DNA of 64,000 bases from Pseudolabrys sp. (GTDB lineage Bacteria > Pseudomonadota > Alphaproteobacteria > Rhizobiales > Xanthobacteraceae): assembly GCA_026125895.1 (NCBI GenBank), contig JAHCKG010000007.1, positions 62,001-126,000 of the forward strand. The letters run 5' to 3'. Position numbers and translations under genes: made by a program. How positions within the stretch are numbered: the first letter of the stretch is position 1; the number at the start of each line of letters is the position of its first letter. The notes beneath the pieces were generated by a model. That model was not told the origin of the DNA. It ran no database searches and was given only the letters and a program-made list of their open reading frames with translations. Positions 43,487 to 52,118 of the stretch are shown piece after piece.

Positions 43487-44211
43487 ACCTTCAGCGTCAA
43501 CCCGGCAGCGACCGCGTCTGTGCGGAAAGCCTTCACGGCCGCAAGCGACAGTTCGGCGCCGGTCTTGGTGCCGAGGTTCGGCAGCTTCTTGAGAACGTCA
43601 AACGGCGCGGTGATGATGTGGCAGCCCATTTCATCGGCCTCGACGACATTGAAGACTTCACGGGTCGAGGCCCAGATGACTTCCACCGTCTTGGTCGCGC
43701 GCGCGCGAGCAATCGCCCGCTGCATGATCGGGCGGTAGTCGATGCCGAAGTCGCCGAGGCGGCCGGCAAACACTGACACCACAGACGGCGCGCCGCCGTC
43801 GAGTGCGGCGACACCCTGCTCAGCCTGCTCTTCCGTAAACATGGCCGTCAGGTTGATCTTGATGCCTTCGTGCGACAGCTTGCGCACCATGTCGAACAGG
43901 GGCTCGTTGCGCGTCGTCGTCACTGGCAGCTTGACGTAGACGTTGCTGCCCCAGCTGTTGATGACGCGGGCCTGCGCTTCCATTTCCGAAATATCGTCGG
44001 AGAACACCTCGAAGGAGATGTGCCGGTCGGGTACGGCAGCCACGAGATCGCAGCCGAAGGCGGCGTAATTCTTCACGCCGGCCTGCTTGAGCAACGAGGG
44101 GTTGGTGGTGAAACCGGCGATCCACTTGTTTTTCGCCATTTCCACGATCTGCGCCTTGTCGGCGCCGTCGGTGAACAGCTTCACTCTCAAACCGGCTAGC
44201 GTTTTAGTCAT
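43483..44211 (-). CDS. transaldolase family protein
   Basis: 242-residue member of the transaldolase / fructose-6-phosphate aldolase family. Motifs are LFTDGADKAQIVEMA, GFTTNPSLLKQAGV, the Schiff-base Lys in VYVKLPVTTT, KINLTAMFTEEQA and FAGRLGDFGIDY. I start at 44211, since GGGAGG lies nine bases before it (MTKTLAGLRVKLF). It follows the ligase-fusion gene on the same strand after 19 bases and converges with the aldolase fusion. Whether it acts in sugar-phosphate metabolism or in making a polysaccharide precursor is unknown. Confidence 0.88.
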   Translation of the reverse strand: MTKTLAGLRVKLFTDGADKAQIVEMAKNKWIAGFTTNPSLLKQAGVKNYAAFGCDLVAAVPDRHISFEVFSDDISEMEAQARVINSWGSNVYVKLPVTTTRNEPLFDMVRKLSHEGIKINLTAMFTEEQAEQGVAALDGGAPSVVSVFAGRLGDFGIDYRPIMQRAIARARATKTVEVIWASTREVFNVVEADEMGCHIITAPFDVLKKLPNLGTKTGAELSLAAVKAFRTDAVAAGLTLKV

Positions 44212-44230
44212 CACGTCAGGCCTCCCGAAC

Positions 44231-46402
44231 TCAAGGTTCTTCATCCCTCTTTCGACCAATTGATTTTACCCGCGTGATGGTTCGCACGTCTAGCAAACCG
44301 ACGCCAGTCGGAACTGCCACGAGGGCACCAATGAATAGCCAGAAGGTTCGCTGGTAGAACATATCGGCAGGCAACCCCATAACCGTCATCACAGTAAGCA
44401 ACAAGACAATCGTTAACGACACCCGATCCGTGCGGGCAGTCGAGATTTCCCGTTTCAATACATAGGCCACTGGGAACAAAAAAACTACGAAACCAATCAG
44501 CCCCGTCTCTGCAAGCAGCCAAACAAAACTCGAATGAATCACAAGAGGCTGCCCTTCGAAAGACAGGTGACCTTCGTTTCGAAAAGCTCCAAGTCCCGCG
44601 CCAAATATGGGATTTTCGAAAAAGAGGTACGCCCCCCCCTGTATCGTTAGCATTCGCTCTGAAAGGTTACGCGGATCGATCACAAGCTGCGAAATGACGG
44701 TTGCCTCACCGAGCAGCCTAAAAAACGAAAAAGCGAAGACAATACAAATAAGCGCCCCAAGCGAGAACGCCCATCCGTGACGAGCTCGAACCAACAGAGG
44801 CACTATGGCCAAAACGCAAAAAGCAATCAAACCGGAGCGCGAAAACGTCAGCACAAGTGCCGTCGCTGCGATAGCAGCCGCGACAGCGAACACGCGGTCG
44901 CGATAGAGACGCAAGCCCATCAAAAGTGCCATTGCTATGAGAATCTGGAAAGCAAACGCGTTTCTGTTCTGGGCCATGCCTTGAAGTGCATTAGGCGCAA
45001 TAAATTCGATGCTTAACTTGTGAAATGAGCTAAAACCAACAAGAAAAACTTCGATTGCGGCTACCCCCCCGAGCGCAGCTATGTATGCCTTAGCTAAGAT
45101 GTTTGGCCCCGAATTTGGCAGCTCTCTCACGATGAGCGCGCCAGTGGCAGCATATGCCATGAGCACAAACCATCCCAAATAGCGATTAGTTAGCGCCCAA
45201 GCCGTGAGTCCAAACCGGTCGGCACCAACGACGAGAGATATTGTCAGCACGACAACAGCCGTTAGCGCCGCGGCCACAACATGGCGATAACGCCAGCGCG
45301 CACGTACTTTCAACGACGCTCGCTGAGTTAGAAAAAGGGCGCCCCCCAAGAGAGCCACGGGGTCGGCCAAGTTCACGTTAATGAAATTTTCTTTAACCGG
45401 CAGGTGCACGTTAAACAGCGCAGCGACAGCGGTCAAAATCGGCACCGCAACAAAAAGCATTCCGGGCTGCGGCCAATAATTTGTAGAAGGTCGAAGCGAT
45501 TGATGTTGATCGCGGAACATGAGGAACGGCAGTGTCGCGGCAGCGCCTACTGCTGCCACGATCATAGAGCTCAACCCAATCAAAACGGCTACCACGAGGG
45601 CTTTGGCCGACGTAAGACCCACAGCGCCTAAAGCCGCAACAGCACTCAACTCTCGTATTCCCCATCCTGCTAAGCTGATGGGAACGCTGGCCGCGAACAT
45701 GACGATCAGCGCCGCCGCAAGAATTGAGAATACAGGCAACTCAGGCGAGAGCGATTTTGCTGCAATAATGTAGGCGGCAACCATCGGAATTTGCACCCCT
45801 AGCGACAACACTAGAGACACAGCCCACAGCCGCGCCGTTCGAATATTCAGTTTGGGCAAAATCAATGGAGTCGCGCCGCTTAGCCAGGTGCCGACGCAAA
45901 GTGCTAGGATACCTACGACAGCAAGCTTGAGCAGCGCGTCAGCTCCAGCATCCCGATTGAAATATATATGTCCGAATATGATAAATGCACCACCCCCAGC
46001 ACCTACCAGCGAAATCATTGCCGCAGTTATTCGCTCATTCGCAGTCACAAGAACCGCGCTAGAAATCGAGCTGCCGAGACGGGACATCAGAGCGCCTCTG
46101 GCCATCAGCTGGCCGGCAATTTGGAAGAATATCGCTCCCGCTACATTTCCGGCACTGACGATCGCGAGGGATTCTAGCGCGCCAAATGACGCTCCGAAAT
46201 AATTGGAAATCACCCTGAAACGAAGCGCGGCTAACAGGAGGTTCAGAGCCAACGCGAAAGCCACTGCCAATAAGACGGAGGGAGACAAAGCGCTGAGAGC
46301 GGACCATATTCCCTCATCTGCCGAATGCCATCCGAGATATAACGCCCCGGCCAGAACGACCGTTGAGAGAATAACCCGAATTATTGTACTTCGACGCAGC
46401 AT
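44231..46402 (-). CDS. fusion of LPG-synthase-type membrane domain with O-antigen-ligase-type domain
   Basis: 723-residue polytopic membrane protein with two recognisable halves. Roughly residues 1-310 resemble the lysylphosphatidylglycerol synthase transmembrane (flippase-like) family: AALRFRVISNYFGASFGALESLAIVSAGNVAGAIFF and the conserved VPISLAGWGIRELSAVAAL. Roughly 340-715 resemble Wzy/WaaL O-antigen ligases: an AQNRNAFAFQILIAMALLMGLRLY loop start, TFSRSGLIAF, then a periplasmic loop with ENPIFGAGLGAFRNEG and VIHSSFVWLLAETGLIGF. The ATG at 46402 is preferred to the TTG at 46414. Predicted to polymerise or ligate lipid-linked glycan, perhaps combined with translocation. The DNA is markedly less GC-rich than the left part of the window. 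Confidence 0.85.
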   Translation of the reverse strand: MLRRSTIIRVILSTVVLAGALYLGWHSADEGIWSALSALSPSVLLAVAFALALNLLLAALRFRVISNYFGASFGALESLAIVSAGNVAGAIFFQIAGQLMARGALMSRLGSSISSAVLVTANERITAAMISLVGAGGGAFIIFGHIYFNRDAGADALLKLAVVGILALCVGTWLSGATPLILPKLNIRTARLWAVSLVLSLGVQIPMVAAYIIAAKSLSPELPVFSILAAALIVMFAASVPISLAGWGIRELSAVAALGAVGLTSAKALVVAVLIGLSSMIVAAVGAAATLPFLMFRDQHQSLRPSTNYWPQPGMLFVAVPILTAVAALFNVHLPVKENFINVNLADPVALLGGALFLTQRASLKVRARWRYRHVVAAALTAVVVLTISLVVGADRFGLTAWALTNRYLGWFVLMAYAATGALIVRELPNSGPNILAKAYIAALGGVAAIEVFLVGFSSFHKLSIEFIAPNALQGMAQNRNAFAFQILIAMALLMGLRLYRDRVFAVAAAIAATALVLTFSRSGLIAFCVLAIVPLLVRARHGWAFSLGALICIVFAFSFFRLLGEATVISQLVIDPRNLSERMLTIQGGAYLFFENPIFGAGLGAFRNEGHLSFEGQPLVIHSSFVWLLAETGLIGFVVFLFPVAYVLKREISTARTDRVSLTIVLLLTVMTVMGLPADMFYQRTFWLFIGALVAVPTGVGLLDVRTITRVKSIGRKRDEEP

Positions 46403-46712
46403 GTGATCGGCCAACTTGAGCTAAAAGAAGCAAGCTTCCATCCTTTCGCCGAAGCAAGGATAAATCAATACTTGTACTTGGCGCATCTTGCAGCGTGGAA
46501 TAGCTTCCTGGTCGCCGGAATAGGAGCAACAACGAAACGGAATTTTCGCCTCTGAGAGGGCCGAACGGGGCGCGGCTGTCTACAATTTACCGCGTCTGTT
46601 ACCGGCAGGCCGGGCTTGCGCTCGCAATTCTTACGGCGGTGGCGACCCAGACCTTGCCTGCCGGCGGGAAAAATGCGACCAGACAAACTGCCTGTTTTGT
46701 CGCGGAACCGAT
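46403..46712. other. divergent intergenic region with spaced inverted repeat
   Basis: About 310 bases between the divergent ligase-fusion and gmhA-like genes. It contains CCGGCAGGC at 46602-46610 and its exact inverse complement GCCTGCCGG at 46656-46664, 45 bases apart, within the gmhA leader, so a stem may form there. No coding frame is supported. Promoters for both genes should lie here. Confidence 0.4.
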
Positions 46713-47306
46713 ATGCCATTTGACGCATTGGCCTTTTATCGAGCGGAGTTAAATTCCCACCGGGCAGTGGCTGGGGCGACCCAAGAGTCGTTAGTGCAGC
46801 CGTTTGCCGAGCTTCTCGCCGCCTGTATAGCTTCCATCAAAGGCAACGGGAAGCTGATGTTTTTCGGCAATGGAGGGAGCGCGGCTGACGCTCAGCACCT
46901 CGCCGCCGAATTGACGATTCGCTATAAGACAGAACGTCCGGCGATCGCAGCTATCGCGCTGACCACTGACACGTCAATGCTAACCGCTTGCGGGAATGAT
47001 CTCGGTTTCGATCATATATTTGAGCGCCAGGTAGAAGCTCTCGGTCGTCCCGGTGATGTTGCGTTCGGCCTTTCTACTTCCGGTTCCAGCCGGAACGTTT
47101 TGTTGGCGCTTAAGAAAGCAAAATCGATGGGTATCGTCACCGCGGCTTTCAGCGGCAAAGGGGGCGGCCAGTTGCCAGGGCTCGCAGAGCATTTGCTGGT
47201 GGTCCCGTCCGATGTCACCGCGCGCATTCAAGAGATGCATATCACATTGGGTCACATTCTCTGCGCCGCTATCGAAATCGAGCTGGGTTTTGCAGAACAC
47301 AGGTGA
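46713..47306 (+). CDS. gmhA: SIS-domain sedoheptulose 7-phosphate isomerase (GmhA-like)
   Basis: 197-residue isomerase that turns D-sedoheptulose 7-phosphate into D-glycero-D-manno-heptose 7-phosphate, first step to ADP- or GDP-heptose. Motifs: LMFFGNGGSAADAQHLAAELTIRY, ALTTDTSMLTACGNDLGFDHIFERQVEALGRPGDV, FGLSTSGSSRNVL and QEMHITLGHILCAAIEIEL, all matching GmhA. Length is normal. It is the only plus-strand gene of the polysaccharide island. Other heptose genes (hldA/hldE, gmhB, hldD) are not in this window, so the heptose pathway depends on genes elsewhere. Confidence 0.92.
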   Translation: MPFDALAFYRAELNSHRAVAGATQESLVQPFAELLAACIASIKGNGKLMFFGNGGSAADAQHLAAELTIRYKTERPAIAAIALTTDTSMLTACGNDLGFDHIFERQVEALGRPGDVAFGLSTSGSSRNVLLALKKAKSMGIVTAAFSGKGGGQLPGLAEHLLVVPSDVTARIQEMHITLGHILCAAIEIELGFAEHR

Positions 47307-47440
47307 TCGCGCTATTTGATGCAAGGGTCTCCGGCACCTTGATCGTCAAGTGCTTATCACTTACCAGCCTAACCCGCACAGAATAGCACCTTCGTCCGCC
47401 GATCGAGCATCGCACTCTAAAAGCCGAATGAAAGTCTTCG

Positions 47441-48646
47441 TTAGGCGCCAAATAGAGATGCTACTTGTTTTACCCGGTGCTGGTAAGTATGGCCCGCAAT
47501 AATGTGATTATAAGCTTTTGCGGTCATGGCGTCTCGGTAATCTCGGTCGCGAAAGCGAAGCAATACGTCGTCGATGTTCGAAAAGTCTTCGGCTAGAGCA
47601 ATATAATGCGTGTCGGCTTCCAATATATCGTTGAAGCGACCACGGAACATAATTTGACAAGTGTGCGTGCCGATCGCGTCAAAGTGCCGCGAGCTGATGC
47701 ATTTCCCATGCGTTGCTGATCTGGGACGGCCGGCGAAGAACCGCTCATAGATGTCTTCGTACGGGACGCGCTCGCTCAATAGGGCCTCATGGCGGACTAA
47801 GCCCGCGGCGAGAAGCTTACGCAATGCTGCGCGTATCCACCAGGGCAGTTTGTGTCCAAGAGTACGGAGACGCGAGTCGTTGGCGATGACAATGCCACCG
47901 GCATGCCCACGGACAAAATCTCGAATTGCATTCACCGTGGCGTCGTCGCGCTCGATATACCAACTTCCCGCTTCGGTTGAGACAGTTCCTTTACAGCCGT
48001 TTAGGAATCTGGCCCAGCCGTCTCTGTCCAATCGTTGGTCGGATATATCCGTGTTGAGACCGAAAAACGAGCCGTTCTGGACAAAGTAATCGCTGATGCG
48101 ATTGCGATCCGCGTCCCCGAGATGTGGCAGATAACGGACAACACGCGAACCTATATCGATCGCTCGCACGTCTGACGTTGTGGTACTCAGGTAGATCTTA
48201 TGATTGAGTGCATGTGGAATTGCCACAACGCCCCGAGAGGCGAGATCTCCGAAGAGAAATTCGCCGGATTCTCGAAGCAGCTGCGTGGCGATCCATTCCG
48301 GTCGAATATTGGCAAAGGTTGCTCTCTTAGCGGCAATCGGCGAACCTGGAAGGTTAACTTCGTTGCCTACGAAGGTCAGAAGAGGGCTCCGGCGTTCAGC
48401 GAGAATGGGTGCGTAACGGTCGACATAAACAGTAGTGTCGCCGTTTGTGGAATGTAGCAGGACTACACCATCGCTAGCCGCCAGTTTCAGCCGAAGATCA
48501 TGCTCTCTTGCTGGTTTGACAATGTTAAAAAACTGCAATTCGAAACTTGAAGATCCCCTGAAGGCATCGAGCCAGTCGTCGTAGTACGACAGCCGGTCTG
48601 TGTAGTCGGCGTAAACGAGCAGAAGTCGGAAGCGGCCGTCAGGCAT
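47441..48646 (-). CDS. glycosyltransferase with CgeB-like C-terminal domain
   Basis: 401-residue probable glycosyltransferase. The C-terminal block GKCISSRHFDAIGTHTCQIM followed by FRGRFNDILEADTHYIALAEDFSNIDDVLLRFRD corresponds to the CgeB-like glycosyltransferase domain (acceptor/donor loop with R.FD...T and Y.L..DFSN). The N-terminal part (LLLVYADYTDRLSYYDDWLDAF) is a Rossmann-like start as in GT-B enzymes. Donor and acceptor are unknown. It is the last gene of the run starting at wbmG; 32 bases separate it from the dehydrogenase gene. Confidence 0.75.
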   Translation of the reverse strand: MPDGRFRLLLVYADYTDRLSYYDDWLDAFRGSSSFELQFFNIVKPAREHDLRLKLAASDGVVLLHSTNGDTTVYVDRYAPILAERRSPLLTFVGNEVNLPGSPIAAKRATFANIRPEWIATQLLRESGEFLFGDLASRGVVAIPHALNHKIYLSTTTSDVRAIDIGSRVVRYLPHLGDADRNRISDYFVQNGSFFGLNTDISDQRLDRDGWARFLNGCKGTVSTEAGSWYIERDDATVNAIRDFVRGHAGGIVIANDSRLRTLGHKLPWWIRAALRKLLAAGLVRHEALLSERVPYEDIYERFFAGRPRSATHGKCISSRHFDAIGTHTCQIMFRGRFNDILEADTHYIALAEDFSNIDDVLLRFRDRDYRDAMTAKAYNHIIAGHTYQHRVKQVASLFGA

Positions 48647-48678
48647 GTTTCTGCCCTTCCGATTGCTTTAAGTAGCCA

Positions 48679-49965
48679 TCAGAGTCGCCAGAGATCGATG
48701 CCGGCCGGCCGCGTCACGCGGTCCAGCTTTGACTTCACGTCGAGAACCGCGCCCTCGCCGCCTTTGAGTAGACGCTGAAGTAGCGGCCAACCTTCGTCGC
48801 AATATTCGCGATGCGCCACAGCAAAGACTACTGCATCGGCTGGCAGGAGATCAGCCGCGGCCGTCAGAGACACGCCATATTCGTGACGGACCTCGTCGGC
48901 CGACGCCATTGGATCATGAACCTGATAGCGCACCCCGAAGCGTTCGAGCTCCCGAAGGATATCTATCACCTTGGAATTCCTGATATCCGGTACATTCTCT
49001 TTGAAAGTCATTCCTAACACAGTGACCAATCGCGACGGTGAGTTGCGCCGCGTTATCATTCGAACGCATTCTTGCGCTATGCGCCTCCCTACATCATCAT
49101 TGATCCGCCGGCCTGCGAGGATAATGGCCGGATGATATCCCGCTCTCTCAGCGCGGTGTGTTAAGTAGTACGGATCCACACCAATACAATGACCGCCGAC
49201 AAGGCCGGGCTGATAATTTAGGAAATTCCATTTCGTGGCAGCAGCAGCAAGCACGTCTGCAGTATCGATTCCAAGTACGTGGAATATAGCTGAAAGCTCA
49301 TTTATAAAGGCAATGTTCAGGTCACGTTGACTGTTCTCGATAACCTTAGCCGCTTCAGCCACTCTGATTGACGGCGCGCAATGAATGCCAGCCGTGATTA
49401 CCGAGCCATATACGTTAGCTACGATCTCCAAAGCTTCCGTCGTCTGCGCCGAGACAATCTTTGTAATGGTTTCGAAACGGCGTTGTTTGTCGCCAGGATT
49501 TATCCGCTCAGGAGAATAGCCCACCAGAAAGTCTTTCCCAGCCTTGAGATTCGACGCCTTCTCAAGAACCGGTATACAGTCTTCTTCCACTGCCCCGGGA
49601 TAGACCGTCGACTCATAAACGACAATATGACCAGGCTTGAGGATACTGCCGACCGTACGCGAAGCCGAAAGCATGGCCGTAAGGTCGGGGCGATGCGCGT
49701 CATCGACCGGGGTTGGCACGGTCACAATATGAAAATCAGCCGCGGCTAGGTCTGTTGGATCGCTACTAAAAGAGAGAGATGGAAGCCTCAGCTCGTGCGA
49801 CTCAACCTCCAAGGTACGGTCGATGCCCGCTCGCAATTCGCCAATACGCCCCGGATCAATATCAAAACCTACAACCGGCGCGCCGCTCCGCGCAAATGCG
49901 ACCGCCGCCGGCAGACCGACATATCCAAGGCCGATAATGGATATCTTACGGGCGTGGCCGACCAA
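48679..49965 (-). CDS. nucleotide sugar dehydrogenase, UDP-GlcNAc 6-dehydrogenase type
   Basis: 428-residue NAD-dependent four-electron dehydrogenase, making UDP-GlcNAcA (or the Gal epimer) from UDP-GlcNAc. Motifs: ISIIGLGYVGLPAAVAFA, GIDRTLEV, YESTVYPGAVEEDCIPVLE, GYSPERINPGD, and the block NFLNYQPGLVGGHCIGVDPYYL containing the catalytic Cys in GGHCIGVDP. The GIDRTLEV and NFLNYQPG features place it with the TviB/WbpO/WbpA N-acetylhexosamine dehydrogenases rather than UDP-glucose dehydrogenase. It supplies the uronic acid on which WlbA, WbpE and WbpD act. Twenty bases lie between it and the epimerase gene. Confidence 0.9.
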   Translation of the reverse strand: MVGHARKISIIGLGYVGLPAAVAFARSGAPVVGFDIDPGRIGELRAGIDRTLEVESHELRLPSLSFSSDPTDLAAADFHIVTVPTPVDDAHRPDLTAMLSASRTVGSILKPGHIVVYESTVYPGAVEEDCIPVLEKASNLKAGKDFLVGYSPERINPGDKQRRFETITKIVSAQTTEALEIVANVYGSVITAGIHCAPSIRVAEAAKVIENSQRDLNIAFINELSAIFHVLGIDTADVLAAAATKWNFLNYQPGLVGGHCIGVDPYYLTHRAERAGYHPAIILAGRRINDDVGRRIAQECVRMITRRNSPSRLVTVLGMTFKENVPDIRNSKVIDILRELERFGVRYQVHDPMASADEVRHEYGVSLTAAADLLPADAVVFAVAHREYCDEGWPLLQRLLKGGEGAVLDVKSKLDRVTRPAGIDLWRL

Positions 49966-49985
49966 ATTATCCTCCTACTTCCATA

Positions 49986-51023
49986 TCAAAGCTGCGCCGC
50001 CAGAATATCTACCATCTTATCGGCCGCATGTCCGTCGCCATAAGCATCAATGAGCTTACGCTCGCGATAGTCCGGTCCGTTCCACAGCCGGTTCCAGCCG
50101 GCCTCGACTGTCTCTACCCATTCAGTCGCGTCGCGCAAGGTGACGCACGGCTTTCGATGGAAATATGCCTCCTTCTGCAAGCCCCCTGAATCCGTCAGGA
50201 CATTGCGGCAATTGCTTAGCAATGCGGTCATGTCGAGATATCCGACGGGATCAATTGTGCGAAAACCAGAAAGGTCGACGCCAAATCGCGCCGCTGCCTG
50301 CCGCGTCCGTGGATGGAGGGGAAGAACCACTGGAAGTTCGCGCGAAGCGACGTTAAGATAGTTGACAACGCGAGCTAGCGCCGCCGGATCGTCGGTGTTC
50401 TCGGCGCGATGAATGGTGGCAAGGCTAAAGCACTCTGCTTTCAAGCCGAGCCGAGCCAAAATGCTCGAGTGAGCACGGGCGCGGTCACTCATCATAAGGG
50501 TCGTGTCGTACATAACGTCACCGACGTTGTGCACCCCATTAATTACACCTTCGTTCTTCAGATTAGCGACCGCAATTTCGGTTGGACAGAACAGCCAGCG
50601 ACTGACTTTGTCCGCAAGGATACGGTTAGTTTCTTCGGGCATCTGCTTGAACGAGCGCAGGCCCGCTTCGACATGAGCTATCGGGATATAAAGCTTGGCA
50701 GCTACAATAGCGCCTGCCAGTGTCGAATTGGTATCGCCGTATATCAAGACCGCTGCTGGCTTGATAGACAAGACAAGCGCCTCAAGAGCCATCATCATTC
50801 GGCCAGTCATTTCGCCATGACCACCCCCATGGACACCAAGATGATGGTGAGGCTTGTCTAACCCAAGCTCGTCGAAAAATACCTCCGACATGGTTCGATC
50901 AAAGTGCTGACCGGTGTGAACGACAACTTCTTTCAAATCGGAACGAGCGCGCAAAGCGCGACTGACCGGCGCCGCTTTAATAAATTGCGGCCGTGCCCCT
51001 ACAATGGATAAAATAGTCTTCAT
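49986..51023 (-). CDS. wbpI: UDP-N-acetylglucosamine 2-epimerase family, WbpI-like
   Basis: 345-residue non-hydrolysing 2-epimerase. Sequence starts ILSIVGARPQFIKAAPVSRAL and has HTGQHFDRTMSEVFFDELGL, LGVHGGGHGEMTGRMM, YGDTNSTLAGAIVAAKL, HVEAGLRSF, PEETNRILAD and VLTDSGGLQKEAYFHRKPCVTLRD. The HGG.HG.MTGRM pattern and FDELGL are like WbpI, which inverts C2 of UDP-2,3-diacetamido-2,3-dideoxyglucuronic acid, rather than E. coli WecB. The neighbouring genes for that substrate support this. Product: UDP-ManNAc3NAcA or, with the SDR neighbours, another isomer. Confidence 0.87.
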   Translation of the reverse strand: MKTILSIVGARPQFIKAAPVSRALRARSDLKEVVVHTGQHFDRTMSEVFFDELGLDKPHHHLGVHGGGHGEMTGRMMMALEALVLSIKPAAVLIYGDTNSTLAGAIVAAKLYIPIAHVEAGLRSFKQMPEETNRILADKVSRWLFCPTEIAVANLKNEGVINGVHNVGDVMYDTTLMMSDRARAHSSILARLGLKAECFSLATIHRAENTDDPAALARVVNYLNVASRELPVVLPLHPRTRQAAARFGVDLSGFRTIDPVGYLDMTALLSNCRNVLTDSGGLQKEAYFHRKPCVTLRDATEWVETVEAGWNRLWNGPDYRERKLIDAYGDGHAADKMVDILAAQL

Positions 51024-51032
51024 GTCCGACAG

Positions 51033-52118
51033 CTATACGTATTTTCTGACCTCTGGCAAACGCTCGGCATGACGCGCGATGGCGCTCTTAATCAGATCGA
51101 GATTTGCTCGAGTCCAAGCGACCGTTTCTTTAAGGCCAGTGTGGAGAGGAGTAACAGCAACGAATCCTATCGTCTCGCGCGATTTTGTCGGATCGCCAAA
51201 CCGACGGCCAGAATTGTCCCAATCGCGTGGCGCGACAATGTCAGGTGGATTTTCGTTCCCAGTTAAGTTGTTCACCGCGGATGCGAGATCGCGAATGCGC
51301 GTCTCACGGCCGCTACCAAGGTTGTAGGCCTCCCCTGCAGAGCCGTAGGCAGCCACGCGCATCAACCCTTCAACTAAGTCGTCGACAAAAATAAAGTCGC
51401 GACCGTCGAGGCCACCATTAATTAGCGGCAATGCCTCGCCGTGGAGGGCCTTGAAAATAAAGGTAGGCGTAACGTTTCGCCACACCGTGTGCGGGGTGCC
51501 GCGCCAACGGCCAGCGCCCAGAATTTCGCGCGGCCCGTAAACGTTTTGAAATCGCGCTTTCACGAAGGGCATTTTATAGCGCCGAAAATAGTAATTTCCG
51601 TACATCTCGCCGACGATCTTCGAGATGGAATATGGGCTGTCGTGAAAAAGCTCGACGTTCGCATCTTCCGAGGTCGCCGCCGGTTCGTCACGCGTCTTTT
51701 TCGCAACGGCGCACCCGGCTGCCGCATATACTACCTTCGTTAGTGACTTGAAATCTTTTAAACGCTCGAAAAGCTTCAAAGAGGTAATCGTATTATTGTC
51801 GTGATCGGCGATCGGATCGGCAATGGAGGACTGGTTGCCGTGGTAGCAAGCGAGATGGAATGCGAAGTCGAGGTCGCGCGGCAGACTGCGCAACACTTCG
51901 CTTTCTGTGATGGAAGCCTCAATGAATTTTACGTTTTGGTTATCGGGAATGGAGCGGCGGTCACTCGACAATAAGTTGTCGACTACGACAATTTGTTCCG
52001 GGTGGTCGTTCAACAATCTCCGTACGAGATTGGAACCCACGAAGCCGGCTCCGCCAACTACGAGAATGCGCGCACCACTAAAGTTTGGAAGAGTTTTCTT
52101 CGCCGCATCGTCGATCAT
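51033..52118 (-). CDS. wbmF: WbmF-like NAD-dependent sugar epimerase/dehydratase
   Basis: 361-residue extended SDR. GxxGxxG is VVGGAGFVGSNLVRRLL; then VVDNLLSS, FHLACYHGNQSSIADP, the catalytic Tyr-x3-Lys in DSPYSISKIVGEMYG, FQNVYGPREILGAGRWRGTP and VTPTFIFKALHGEALPL. This closely resembles the Bordetella WbmF protein as I remember it, an enzyme of di-N-acetyl-uronic acid O-antigen synthesis. The start is the ATG at 52118, overlapping the previous stop by four bases (ATGA); the longer frame to 52190 overlaps the neighbour. It probably epimerises a UDP-2,3-diacetamido-uronic acid; exact reaction unknown. Confidence 0.88.
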   Translation of the reverse strand: MIDDAAKKTLPNFSGARILVVGGAGFVGSNLVRRLLNDHPEQIVVVDNLLSSDRRSIPDNQNVKFIEASITESEVLRSLPRDLDFAFHLACYHGNQSSIADPIADHDNNTITSLKLFERLKDFKSLTKVVYAAAGCAVAKKTRDEPAATSEDANVELFHDSPYSISKIVGEMYGNYYFRRYKMPFVKARFQNVYGPREILGAGRWRGTPHTVWRNVTPTFIFKALHGEALPLINGGLDGRDFIFVDDLVEGLMRVAAYGSAGEAYNLGSGRETRIRDLASAVNNLTGNENPPDIVAPRDWDNSGRRFGDPTKSRETIGFVAVTPLHTGLKETVAWTRANLDLIKSAIARHAERLPEVRKYV

